A DNA stretch of 15,109 nt from WHSM01 sp036375165 (lineage in GTDB: Bacteria; Actinomycetota; Actinomycetes; Mycobacteriales; Micromonosporaceae). Both the position numbers and the translations under genes were made by a program. The notes beneath the pieces were generated by a model that saw only the letters and a list, made by a program, of their open reading frames with translations, did no database searches and had not been told where the DNA came from. Numbering within the stretch: the stretch's first letter is position 1; every line of letters starts with the position of its first letter. Positions 6,677-14,044 of the stretch are shown one piece after another. The stretch lies in assembly GCA_036375165.1 (NCBI GenBank), contig DASUSI010000100.1, forward strand, positions 1-15,109. Direction: 5' to 3'.

Positions 6677-9561
6677 CGCGCGGGAACCTCCCCCGGATCG
6701 GGCAGCAGCACAGACGGCAATGGGCACTCGGGGTGCAGCCGGAGCAACTGGTACGCCACGCCGCCCAGGCCGGGCAGCAGGCCCGGTGCGAACACGTCCC
6801 GGGCCATGCCGCTGATCGGGCCGTACTCCTCGATGCTGGACACGATGTGGCCGACCAGGGCGGTCCGGCCCATGCCGGCTGGCTCGACGCCAGCCGTGAG
6901 CGCGTTGTCCAGCAACTCCCACGCGCCGAGATCGCCGTGGCACAGGGTGTGGTTCCAACCGAGCCCGTCCGACCAGCAGGAAACCGCCGCCCGGCGTACC
7001 ACGTCACGCCAATGTGCCCGATCCCCGTAGCGGCACAGGTCGGCTGCGGCGATGCCAATTCCTGCGGCTCCGTGACACCACGCCGCCGCCGTACGACCCG
7101 GCTCCCGCAGGTCGCGCCAGCCGCCGAGAGCCTCGTCGTACAGGGACCCCTCGAATCGGAAGGCAGCCTCGGCCAGCTCGCCGAAGCTGCCCACTCCGGT
7201 CGCGTGGGCGAGCCGGGCGAGTGCCCAGCCGATCCCCGTGGCCCCGTGGGAGAACCCGCCGATTCCTTCCGGGAACATCCGCGTCGACCAGCGCGCCCCG
7301 CGCTCGTCGTGACGGGTGGCATCGGCCAGCCGGGCCCCGATGTCGCGGGCCAGATCGGCCCAGCGGGCCTCGCCCGTGACGTGGGCCAGCCGCAACAAAG
7401 GCACCACGGCACCGGCCATCCCGGTCTGGATGTCGTACGAGTCGTCGGCCGCGATCGTCTCCGGCAACTGGAGCGCGAGCGCGCGGGCCCGGCGTACCCC
7501 CTCCCCGGACAGTGGGGCGAGACGTTCCAGCAGCAGCCAGCCGAAGATCCGGGACCCGATGCCGATGTAGCCGCCAGGGGCGTCAGGACGTTCCAGCACC
7601 ACCTCGCTCCGGTCGTTCTCCCAGCGGTCCTCGCCGACCCGGAGGCTGTGCAGCACCCAGGCGAACAGATCGTCCACCCCGGGAACCTCGTCGGCGCGAC
7701 CGTGCCGGACCTCCGACAGGTAACCGGCGAGCACCAGCGCCACCCCGGCCAGGCCACCATAGCAGTCCGGCGAGAGTGGCTGGACGATCCAGCCGGTCGG
7801 GTTGAGCACGGGCGCGATCCAGCTCACGGTGCCGTCGTCGCCGTGAATCGCCGCGTCAACGGTCTGCCGCAGGATCCCGGCAGCGAGCGCCCGACGCCGT
7901 CGGTCCAGCTCAGCCACCCGGGTACGGGAGGGGGTGTGCCGCTTCGCGTCCGGCAGCCAGCCCTCGTTGAGGTACGCGCTGACCAGCGCGGCCTGGATCA
8001 CCCGGCGGTCCAGTGCGAAGTCCGCCTCGTGCCAGCGCCGTACCGTGTGGTCGATCAGGCTGTCGGTGACTTCCCAGACGGTGCCGCGCGGTCCGTGCAG
8101 GGTTCCGCTGCCCGCGACCGCGCTGAAGAAGGGCACGTCGCCGTCAAGCAGTTCGGCGACCTCAGCGTCGATCACGTCAGGATCGGCGGGCGCGGTCGTG
8201 GTGTTCCGGGACTGCTCGGTCAGCAGTTGGGTGGCACGGCGTACCGCTGCGGGCTGGTCGTGCAGTGAGGCGGGATGCCACAGCATCCGGCTCAGTTCGG
8301 CGTACACCTCGGTGGCACGCGGGACCACCCGCACCGGGCAGTCGGCGAACCCGGCGAGCACCGACTCCAACTTTCCGGCCCGGCGCCAGTCGTGCAGCCG
8401 CTCGGTGACCTCGGTGAATCCGGTGACCACCTGGTCCCAGTACCGGCCGAGTACGGGGTCCGGGCTGGGGTGGTTCCTGGCGGGTGCCATCGGCACCGGC
8501 TCGGTGGCGACTCGTGCCCGGTCGGTGCCCCCGTTCACGATCACCGGCACGTCGGCCACCGGCTGCTGCCCCGGTAGCGAGCCCACGGCGGACGGGTCCA
8601 CGCCGCGCCAGCCGAGCGCGAGTCCCCGGCCCGGTAGCAGGCCGGTCCGCAGCACGGACCCGGCGACCAGGTCGGCGGCGAGGTCGATGGCGTGGCCGTA
8701 CCCGGACGGTTTGAGCGGAGGATGCGGGGTGAACAGGGTCTCGCAGTCGACGACCACCGGCACCGGCCCGGCGGCGATCAGGTTCTCTTGGTGCAGGTCG
8801 CTGCCGCCGAGCAGCCGCATCACAGCCAGCCAGTGGCCGATGCCCCGGTAGAACTCGCGCAGTTCCCGGTCGTCTGCGCAGTAGCGGTGGCTGACGTACT
8901 CGGCCCACCCGTAGCCGTCCCGCTGAACCACGCGGGGCACCCGGATTCGGGTGCGGTCCGGCCGGTCCGGCAACAGCGTCGCCAGGAAACGGGCAAGTGC
9001 CGCGTCCACGGCCAAAGACCTCGGCTTGTACACCACCCGGCCGCCGGCACAGCGCAGGATCGCGACGGTACGCCCGCCCCGGTGGCTGTCTCCGGCCCCG
9101 AACTCCACGTCGAGCAGATTGCCGACGGTGTGGTCGATGAGTCCGGTAAGCGCATACCGGTCGGCGCTGAACCGTCGGGCCAGGCTGAGCGCGGCGTCAC
9201 AGCGGTTCCCGATCACCATCCGGAGCCGAGGCACCAGGCTGGGGTAGTGGCCGGTCAGCCACTCCCAGTAGCCGGGTTCGCTGGCGACTGCCAGCCACTG
9301 CCTAAAGCGGCCCGCCGGGTCCTCGGCGGTGAGCTGACCGGTGACCCGCGCGGCGTTCAACTCCAGCAGCAGCACCCGGTTGGCTTTGCGCCGTACCGTC
9401 TCCCACAGCGCCGCGGCGGTGCCGTCCCGTACCGCCGCGCGTTCCGGGTCGGAAAGTCCCGGGATCAAGCCGAGCTGGGAGGCCAGACCGGTCAGCGCCG
9501 GCTCCAGCAGGCCGCCCAGCACGGGATTGAATCCGGAGACCGGATCCTCAGTCACTGGCAC
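6673..9561 (-). CDS. lanM: Class II lanthipeptide synthetase LanM
   Basis: The 962-residue enzyme has the LanM two-domain plan. The N-terminal dehydratase (DUF4135, about residues 110-480) phosphorylates and removes Ser/Thr hydroxyls of the precursor. It shows YKPRSL (178-183), GGSDLHQEN (252-260) and VVDCETLF (270-277), the kinase-like catalytic elements. The C-terminal LanC-like cyclase (about 600-950) adds Cys thiols to the dehydrated residues. It shows GFSHGATGIG (His772) and the zinc ligands Cys829 (WCHG), Cys874 and His875 (LCHGD). All expected catalytic and zinc residues are present, so it should be active, in the cytoplasm. The start is GTG 9561, six bases after the precursor stop; GTG 9555 is an alternative. 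No clear ribosome site is seen, so translation is probably coupled to the precursor gene. The 3' end overlaps the transporter gene by ATGA. Confidence 0.97.
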   Translation of the reverse strand: MPVTEDPVSGFNPVLGGLLEPALTGLASQLGLIPGLSDPERAAVRDGTAAALWETVRRKANRVLLLELNAARVTGQLTAEDPAGRFRQWLAVASEPGYWEWLTGHYPSLVPRLRMVIGNRCDAALSLARRFSADRYALTGLIDHTVGNLLDVEFGAGDSHRGGRTVAILRCAGGRVVYKPRSLAVDAALARFLATLLPDRPDRTRIRVPRVVQRDGYGWAEYVSHRYCADDRELREFYRGIGHWLAVMRLLGGSDLHQENLIAAGPVPVVVDCETLFTPHPPLKPSGYGHAIDLAADLVAGSVLRTGLLPGRGLALGWRGVDPSAVGSLPGQQPVADVPVIVNGGTDRARVATEPVPMAPARNHPSPDPVLGRYWDQVVTGFTEVTERLHDWRRAGKLESVLAGFADCPVRVVPRATEVYAELSRMLWHPASLHDQPAAVRRATQLLTEQSRNTTTAPADPDVIDAEVAELLDGDVPFFSAVAGSGTLHGPRGTVWEVTDSLIDHTVRRWHEADFALDRRVIQAALVSAYLNEGWLPDAKRHTPSRTRVAELDRRRRALAAGILRQTVDAAIHGDDGTVSWIAPVLNPTGWIVQPLSPDCYGGLAGVALVLAGYLSEVRHGRADEVPGVDDLFAWVLHSLRVGEDRWENDRSEVVLERPDAPGGYIGIGSRIFGWLLLERLAPLSGEGVRRARALALQLPETIAADDSYDIQTGMAGAVVPLLRLAHVTGEARWADLARDIGARLADATRHDERGARWSTRMFPEGIGGFSHGATGIGWALARLAHATGVGSFGELAEAAFRFEGSLYDEALGGWRDLREPGRTAAAWCHGAAGIGIAAADLCRYGDRAHWRDVVRRAAVSCWSDGLGWNHTLCHGDLGAWELLDNALTAGVEPAGMGRTALVGHIVSSIEEYGPISGMARDVFAPGLLPGLGGVAYQLLRLHPECPLPSVLLPDPGEVPAR

Positions 9562-9567
9562 ATCCGT

Positions 9568-9768
9568 TCAGCAGCACTGATAGACGCTGGATCCGGTGCA
9601 GGCGGTGCCGCAGCGGCCGGAGATGGTCCAGGTCCGCCAGGACTGGGTGATGTCGGCCTCGGCGTACTCGCCGCTCAGGAACAGCGGGCCGGCGGGGCTG
9701 TCGGCGTCGGCGCCGCTACGCCATCTGGCGACGACCTGTTCGGCGCTCTGGAGTTCCACTGGGGACAT
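9568..9768 (-). CDS. lanA: Class II lanthipeptide precursor peptide
   Basis: A 66-residue peptide encoded directly upstream of LanM. The leader (about residues 1-40) begins MSPVELQSAEQVVARWRSG and ends near GPLFLSGEYAEADI. The SPAGPLF...GEYAEADI block resembles small actinobacterial peptides that I recall being grouped as DUF6229; that match is from memory. The core is about residues 41-66 (TQSWRTWTIS then GRCGTACTGSSVYQCC). It has four Cys (53, 57, 65, 66) and nine Ser/Thr, allowing up to four thioether rings. T48-I-S-x-x-C53 and the final Cys-Cys recall lacticin 481-type lantibiotics. There is no GG or GA site at the leader end. ATG 9768 is chosen over the longer frame because AAAGGAG lies five bases upstream and the extra N-terminal residues look untranslated. 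Confidence 0.92.
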   Translation of the reverse strand: MSPVELQSAEQVVARWRSGADADSPAGPLFLSGEYAEADITQSWRTWTISGRCGTACTGSSVYQCC

Positions 9769-9773
9769 CGGCG

Positions 9774-9780
9774 CTCCTTT
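9774..9780 (-). promoter_or_regulatory. Ribosome binding site of the precursor gene
   Basis: AAAGGAG on the minus strand, five bases before ATG 9768, is the strongest Shine-Dalgarno sequence in the cluster, as expected for a highly translated precursor. It decides the start of the peptide against the longer frame that begins at 9915. Confidence 0.85.
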
Positions 9781-9806
9781 CGTCACGGTGCTTTGACTAG
9801 TTGTGT

Positions 9807-9819
9807 GGCATCTTGCGGG
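9807..9819 (+). repeat. Direct repeat, copy A (candidate operator)
   Basis: GGCATCTTGCGGG here recurs as GGCATCTCGCGGG at 9864-9876, 12 of 13 bases identical and 57 bp apart in the same orientation, inside the divergent promoter region. It is a plausible regulator binding site. Confidence 0.5.
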
Positions 9820-9823
9820 AAGT

Positions 9824-9865
9824 CCGCACGCTTTGCGTACACATCCGTGTATGCGCTTCGGGCGG
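9824..9865. repeat. Central imperfect inverted repeat
   Basis: Arms 9824-9842 and 9847-9865 flank ATCC. The inner parts are GTACAC and GTGTAT, the outer parts CCGC and GCGG. About 13 of 19 positions pair. It lies between the two direct repeats and could bind a dimer. Confidence 0.35.
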
Positions 9866-9876
9866 CATCTCGCGGG
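9864..9876 (+). repeat. Direct repeat, copy B (candidate operator)
   Basis: GGCATCTCGCGGG is the partner of the copy at 9807-9819, closer to the regulator gene and next to a possible -35 box (9877-9882). Confidence 0.5.
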
Positions 9877-9943
9877 CTGACCGGTTCCGAGACTGATATG
9901 TGACGATGTGTGCACAGCTAGTTATCCGGGTCGGGGGTCTTAC

Positions 9944-11713
9944 ATGGACGTACGGATACTTGGTCCGATCGAACTGCGACGTGCCGGAGAGCTCCTGATT
10001 CCGCGGCGTCGCCTCACCAGAGTGCTGCTCGGAGTCCTCGCGCTACGTCCCAACATCACGGTCCCGGCGGGCTGGCTGGTCGACAGCCTGTGGCAGGGGA
10101 TGGTGCCCCGGTCCGCAGCCGCGAACCTCCGCAGCTATCTGACCGAGTTACGACGTCTGCTGGCGCACGCCGACGGGGACGGTCCCCGGATCGTCAGTGG
10201 CCGAGGTAGGTACGCCCTGCGGATCAGCGCCGAGTCGCTCGACGCACTGCGATTCGAGGAGCACGCCAGGGAGGGTCGCCGACGGCTCAGCACGGGCGAC
10301 CTTCCGGCCGCGCTCGACTGGTTGACCCGTGCCTGCGGACTGTGGCGTGGGCCGCTGCTGGACGGCATGACCGTTCCGGATGCCGTCGCCGACGCCGCGA
10401 GGCGGCTGGAGGAACGCCATCTTGAGGTGCTGGAAGACCGGATCGACGCACAACTCGCACTGGGTCGGCACGCCGAACTGGTGGCCGAGCTGGCCGGATT
10501 GACCGCCGTCCACGGAATGCGGGAACGACTCTGGCGACAGCGGATGCTCGCGCTGTACCGGTGTGGCCGACGGGCAGAGGCACTGTCGGCGTACCAGGAG
10601 GTGGTGCACCTGGTGCGGTCCGAACTCGATACCGTTCCCGACACGCAGACCCGCCGCCTGCACCGGCAGATCCTGGACCGTGACCCGGCGCTGGACGCGC
10701 CGGCCGCCGGGCCGCTGACCGTCGCGGCATCCCAGGCCGTTCCCCGGCAACTGCCACCCGACGTCACCGACTTCGTCGACCGCGTACCGCAACTCGCCCT
10801 GCTCGACGCCTCGGGTCCGGGAGCCTGGGTGGTCACCGGCACCGCCGGGGTCGGCAAGACAGGTCTGGTGGTCCACTGGGGGCACCGGACCTCAGAGCGG
10901 TTCCCCGGCGGCTGCCTCTACGCCGATCTGCGGGGGTACGGTCCAGAGCCCCGGGTTTCGCCGGAGCGGGTGCTGCGGGGTTTCCTCCGGACCCTCGGTG
11001 CCCACGCGTCGCGACTGCCGGAAGACGTGGCGGACCTGGCTGCCACATACCGGACCCTGCTGGCGGGACGACGGACGCTGGTCGTCCTGGACAACGCGGC
11101 GACCTCAGACCAGGTGCGGCCCCTGCTGCCCGGCGGAACCTGCACGACACTGGTCACCAGCCGGGACGACCTGGCGGGCCTGGTCGCCCGGGACGGTGCC
11201 CGCCGGATGGTGCTCGAACCCTTGTCACCCTCGGCCGCGCTCAACCTGCTGCGTGCGCTGGTCGGAGAGCGGGTGGACGAGGAGCCGGACGCCGCGGTGC
11301 GGCTGGCCGAGCAGTGTGCCCGGCTGCCGTTGATGTTGCGGATCGCCGCGGAACGGGCGGTGGGTGAACCGGGGAGCCGGCTCGGGGATCTGACGTCGGA
11401 GTTGGCCGATCGGCGGCGGATGCTGGACGCCCTGGACGCCGGTGGAGATCCGCAGACCGCAGCTCGGGCGGTGCTGTCCTGGTCGTACCGGGCTCTGCCG
11501 GTCGGGGCCGCGCGACTGTTCCGGTTACTCGGCCCACATCCCAGCCGCGACATCCACCCGACCGACGCGGCGGTGCTCGCGGGTACCACTCCGGAGCGGG
11601 CCGTCAGTCTGCTGCGCACCCTCGCACACGCCCACCTGATCCAGCCCCTGGGCGGCGGCCGGTACGCGCTGCATGACCTGCTGCGCGCGTACGCCTGGGA
11701 ACGACCTGATTGA
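9944..11713 (+). CDS. SARP-family transcriptional regulator with NB-ARC domain, short AfsR-like form
   Basis: The 589-residue regulator starts MDVRILGPIEL, the usual SARP beginning. An OmpR-type winged-helix DNA-binding domain spans about 1-95. A bacterial transcriptional activation domain spans about 96-245 (FEEHAREGRRRL to RRLHRQIL). An NB-ARC ATPase follows at about 270-500: P-loop GTAGVGKTGL (299-308), Walker B TLVVLD (378-383), TTLVTSRDDL sensor, LPLMLRIAAE (461-470), and an MHD-like LHD (576-578). Full AfsR proteins carry a further C-terminal TPR region, absent here. The P-loop and Walker B are intact, so nucleotide control is likely. ATG 9944 is preferred over GTG 9908, which adds 12 residues not seen in the family. 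It diverges from the lanthipeptide operon and is probably its pathway-specific activator. Confidence 0.9.
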   Translation: MDVRILGPIELRRAGELLIPRRRLTRVLLGVLALRPNITVPAGWLVDSLWQGMVPRSAAANLRSYLTELRRLLAHADGDGPRIVSGRGRYALRISAESLDALRFEEHAREGRRRLSTGDLPAALDWLTRACGLWRGPLLDGMTVPDAVADAARRLEERHLEVLEDRIDAQLALGRHAELVAELAGLTAVHGMRERLWRQRMLALYRCGRRAEALSAYQEVVHLVRSELDTVPDTQTRRLHRQILDRDPALDAPAAGPLTVAASQAVPRQLPPDVTDFVDRVPQLALLDASGPGAWVVTGTAGVGKTGLVVHWGHRTSERFPGGCLYADLRGYGPEPRVSPERVLRGFLRTLGAHASRLPEDVADLAATYRTLLAGRRTLVVLDNAATSDQVRPLLPGGTCTTLVTSRDDLAGLVARDGARRMVLEPLSPSAALNLLRALVGERVDEEPDAAVRLAEQCARLPLMLRIAAERAVGEPGSRLGDLTSELADRRRMLDALDAGGDPQTAARAVLSWSYRALPVGAARLFRLLGPHPSRDIHPTDAAVLAGTTPERAVSLLRTLAHAHLIQPLGGGRYALHDLLRAYAWERPD

Positions 11714-11829
11714 TCCGCGCAGATCCAGGTAGTGGACATAGTGTCCGGAGGTTGACGCGTCGCTGACGGCTGTGGTGTCCTCTGCGCCGTATCCGGGGCG
11801 TAGACACCCCGAGAAAGGTCGGATCACGG
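11714..11829. promoter_or_regulatory. Leader region of the cobalamin gene pair
   Basis: 116 bp between the regulator and the cobD start. It contains a perfect inverted repeat GGACA-TAG-TGTCC (11734-11746), then TTGACG (11752-11757), which could be a -35 box, and AAAGG (11814-11818) as ribosome site for ATG 11830. It is too short for a full cobalamin riboswitch, and no B12-box is seen. No terminator for the regulator gene is visible. Confidence 0.4.
11734..11746. repeat. Perfect inverted repeat upstream of the cobalamin genes
   Basis: GGACA-TAG-TGTCC, five-base arms around three bases, directly before a TTGACG hexamer. It could be an operator for the cobD promoter, or a weak hairpin behind the regulator gene. 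Confidence 0.35.
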
Positions 11830-12771
11830 ATGCGTTGGCTCGGGTTGCTGCTCGGCGCGGGTCTGGATGTTCTGATCGCAGATCCGCGCCGCGCGCATCC
11901 GGTTGCCGTGTTCGGTCGTGCTGCCACAGCGGTCGAGTCGCGGATCTGGGCAGATGCCCGCGGTCGTGGCGTCGTCTTCGCCCTCGGCTGTGTCGGCAGC
12001 GCCGCCACCGCTGGCCTTCTCGTGGAGAGGGCCAGCCGGTGGACCCCGTTGCGGGTGGCGGTCGTCGCACTCAGCACCTGGGCGGTCCTCGGAGGTACGA
12101 CGCTCGCCAGGGAAGCCCTCACCATGAGCCGGCTCCTGGACAACAGCGACCTACCGGCCGCCCGGGAACACCTCGCCCATTTGTGCGGTCGAGATGCCTC
12201 CATGTTGGACACCGCCGAGCTTGCCCGGGGGACGGTCGAGTCCGTAGCTGAGAACACCTCTGACGCCGTGGTCGCGCCGTTGTTCTGGGGCGCGGTCGCG
12301 GGTACGCCCGGCCTGCTGGCGTACCGCGCGGTCAACACGCTGGACGCGATGGTCGGCCACCACAACCCGCGCTACGAACGGTTCGGCTGGGCAGCCGCGA
12401 AGCTGGACGACCTGGCCAACCTGATTCCCGCCCGGCTCACCGGCATCCTGGCGGCCGGACTGGCACCGCTCGTGGGAGGTAGCCCCGTCGCTGCACTGCG
12501 CGCGATGCGCCGCGACGGCGGCAACCACCCGAGCCCGAACGCCGGCCAGTGCGAGGCGGCGTTCGCGGGCGCGCTCGGCGTACGCCTCGGTGGCACAAAT
12601 GTGTACGGCGACGCAGCGCAGCAGCGTGGCCCGCTCGGTGATGGCCGCCGGCCAGAGCCGGCGGACATCGCTCGCGCGGTCCGGCTCTCCCGTGCGGTCG
12701 GCATAGCCTCGGTGGCGCTCGCGGCCGGCATGAGCTGGTTTCGGTCCTGGTCGGCGGGTAGGCGCGGATGA
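11830..12771 (+). CDS. cobD: Adenosylcobinamide-phosphate synthase, CobD/CbiB type
   Basis: The 313-residue integral membrane protein belongs to the CbiB/CobD family, which joins the aminopropanol (or its phosphate) side chain to adenosylcobyric acid late in cobalamin synthesis. Family motifs in order: D..IADPRRAHPVAVFG (13-29), ESVAENTSDAVVAPLFW (137-153), AYRAVNTLDAMVGH (164-177), and RRDGGNHPSPNAGQCEA (227-243). Hydrophobic stretches lie near 48-65, 75-92, 150-165, 198-217 and 286-301. ATG 11830 has AAAGG 11 bases upstream, and the N-terminus fits the family. The stop overlaps the next start (ATGA), so the two cobalamin genes form an operon. The symbol follows mycobacterial usage; the enterobacterial name is cbiB. 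Confidence 0.92.
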   Translation: MRWLGLLLGAGLDVLIADPRRAHPVAVFGRAATAVESRIWADARGRGVVFALGCVGSAATAGLLVERASRWTPLRVAVVALSTWAVLGGTTLAREALTMSRLLDNSDLPAAREHLAHLCGRDASMLDTAELARGTVESVAENTSDAVVAPLFWGAVAGTPGLLAYRAVNTLDAMVGHHNPRYERFGWAAAKLDDLANLIPARLTGILAAGLAPLVGGSPVAALRAMRRDGGNHPSPNAGQCEAAFAGALGVRLGGTNVYGDAAQQRGPLGDGRRPEPADIARAVRLSRAVGIASVALAAGMSWFRSWSAGRRG

Positions 12772-13787
12772 GGATCAATCTTCACCACCACGGCGACACC
12801 GAGACGACGCCCGGCTTGGTGGATCTCGCTGTCAACGTGCGGCTGGGCGGTCCGCCGGAATGGTTGCGTGAGGTGCTGGTCCGGTCACTGGACACAGTGG
12901 CGTCTTATCCGGACGCGACGCCTGCCCGGCAGGTGGTGGCCGCCCGACACGGGCGTCCCGCCGAGGACGTGTTGCTCACCGCCGGGGCCGCAGAGGCTTT
13001 CGTACTGCTGGCTCGGGCCCTGACACCCCGCCGGCCGGTGGTGGTCCATCCACAGTTCACCGAGCCGGAAGCCGCCTTGCGGGCAGCCGGGCATCCCGTC
13101 GAACGCGTGGTACTGGCTCCGCCGTTCGTACTCGAACCAGAGACCATCCCGGACGATGCCGATCTGGTGGTACTCGGAAACCCCACAAACCCGACCTCGG
13201 TCCTGCACCCCGCTACGACGCTGGCCGCACTCGCCCGGCCCGGTCGGACCCTCGTGGTGGACGAGGCATTCGCCGACTGTGTGCCAGGCGAGCCCGAGTC
13301 GCTCGCCTCCCGGCGGGATCTGCCCGGCCTGGTCGTGATCCGGAGCCTGACCAAGACCTGGGGGCTCGCCGGCCTACGGATCGGCTACCTGTTGGCCGAC
13401 CCGTCCACAGTGGCGCGGCTGCGTGCCGTTCAGCCGTGGTGGCCGGTGTCAACCCCTGCCCTTGCCGCTGCGGAGGCTTGTGTCAGCCCACGGGCGTTGC
13501 GGGAAGCCGAAGCCTGGGCTCGCTCGCTGGCCGAGGATCGTGCTCACCTGCGGACGCTGCTCGAAGCGGTACCCGGGGTTGAGGTCGTGCCGGAGGCGTC
13601 CGCGTCATTCCTGTTGATCCGGATCAGGGACGGCTTGGCGGTCCGCGCCACGCTACGGGCCAAAGGTTTCGCGGTACGCCGAGGCGATACCTTCCCCGGG
13701 CTCGGCCCGGATTGGCTACGCGTCGCCGTCCGCGACCAAGGCACTGCTGGCGGCTTCGCTGAAACTCTTCGCAACGTCCTCGTCTGA
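12768..13787 (+). CDS. cobC: PLP-dependent threonine-phosphate decarboxylase-like protein, CobC/Rv2231c type
   Basis: The 339-residue protein is a fold-type I PLP aminotransferase-like enzyme. Visible features are the early SYPDAT element (46-51), TAGAAEAF (71-78), NPTNPTS (138-144), VVDEAFADCVPGE (163-175), and SLTKTWGLAGLRIGY (193-207), with Lys196 as the Schiff-base lysine. The late WLRVAVRD segment supplies the substrate-carboxylate Arg. In actinobacteria this family lies in cobalamin loci. It is taken to make the aminopropanol phosphate from threonine phosphate, or to be a related histidinol-phosphate aminotransferase-like enzyme. The substrate cannot be fixed from sequence alone. The start ATG 12768 overlaps the cobD stop, fitting its use with the CobD product in side-chain attachment. 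Confidence 0.88.
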   Translation: MRINLHHHGDTETTPGLVDLAVNVRLGGPPEWLREVLVRSLDTVASYPDATPARQVVAARHGRPAEDVLLTAGAAEAFVLLARALTPRRPVVVHPQFTEPEAALRAAGHPVERVVLAPPFVLEPETIPDDADLVVLGNPTNPTSVLHPATTLAALARPGRTLVVDEAFADCVPGEPESLASRRDLPGLVVIRSLTKTWGLAGLRIGYLLADPSTVARLRAVQPWWPVSTPALAAAEACVSPRALREAEAWARSLAEDRAHLRTLLEAVPGVEVVPEASASFLLIRIRDGLAVRATLRAKGFAVRRGDTFPGLGPDWLRVAVRDQGTAGGFAETLRNVLV

Positions 13788-13993
13788 CCGGCTCGTCGGA
13801 ACCCTGAAGAGGGACAGCCCGACCAGTTCGTCGCAGCGGATCGTGCCGACTTGGTCGTGACACACCCGGCAGGGGCCGAGCGATGGCTTTTGCCTCTGCT
13901 CATTCGTCGGGCCGCTGCCGCGTTGGAGGCGGCGACGAGCGGAGTGACCTGTCTACGTGGAAGACGGCAATCGCGTGGTCTGAGGAGTTCTTG

Positions 13994-14025
13994 CCTCCCG
14001 GATGGCCGTCCTTGGCACCGGGAGG
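13994..14025. terminator. Hairpin with 8-bp perfect stem
   Basis: CCTCCCGG (13994-14001) pairs with CCGGGAGG (14018-14025) around 16 bases. It lies about 200 bp after the cobalamin operon, and directly after the stop of the small minus-strand frame at 14026, so it could end either. There is no U-tract. Confidence 0.4.
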
Positions 14026-14044
14026 TCAGGCGGCGTGGCCTGAC
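14025..14044. repeat. Hairpin with 7-bp perfect stem
   Basis: GTCAGGC (14025-14031) pairs with GCCTGAC (14038-14044), loop GGCGTG. It abuts the preceding hairpin by one shared base. Confidence 0.45.

Larger units (their letters stand above)
9769..9943. promoter_or_regulatory. Divergent promoter region of the lanthipeptide operon and its SARP regulator
   Basis: These 175 bp separate the precursor gene (minus) from the regulator gene (plus) and must hold both promoters. Several symmetric elements are packed here: a direct repeat, a central imperfect palindrome and an outer inverted repeat, entered separately. SARP proteins bind short direct repeats near the -35 region, so the regulator at 9944 is the natural candidate binder. 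CTGACC (9877-9882) could be a -35 for the plus strand, followed by TATGTG or GACGAT, but no promoter is unambiguous. Confidence 0.6.

Noticed and set aside
6677..6958. N-terminal extension of the ABC transporter by 94 residues (start at 6958)
   Set aside because: It reads through the LanM 3' end in another frame, is Arg/Pro/Gly rich, and the ATGA overlap with a strong ribosome site marks 6676 as the start.
3400..9903. Long plus-strand frames across the oxidase, transporter and LanM genes
   Set aside because: They are antisense shadows caused by high GC at third positions. The minus-strand products are complete enzymes with all motifs.
9769..9915. Longer precursor peptide of 115 residues starting at 9915
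   Set aside because: The extra 49 residues lie in the promoter region and are not leader-like. AAAGGAG five bases before ATG 9768 decides the start.
10135..11739. Long minus-strand frames across the regulator gene
   Set aside because: Ser/Arg/Pro-rich antisense shadows of a clear SARP/NB-ARC protein.
11714..11829. Cobalamin riboswitch before cobD
   Set aside because: The leader is only 116 bp and lacks a recognisable B12-box.
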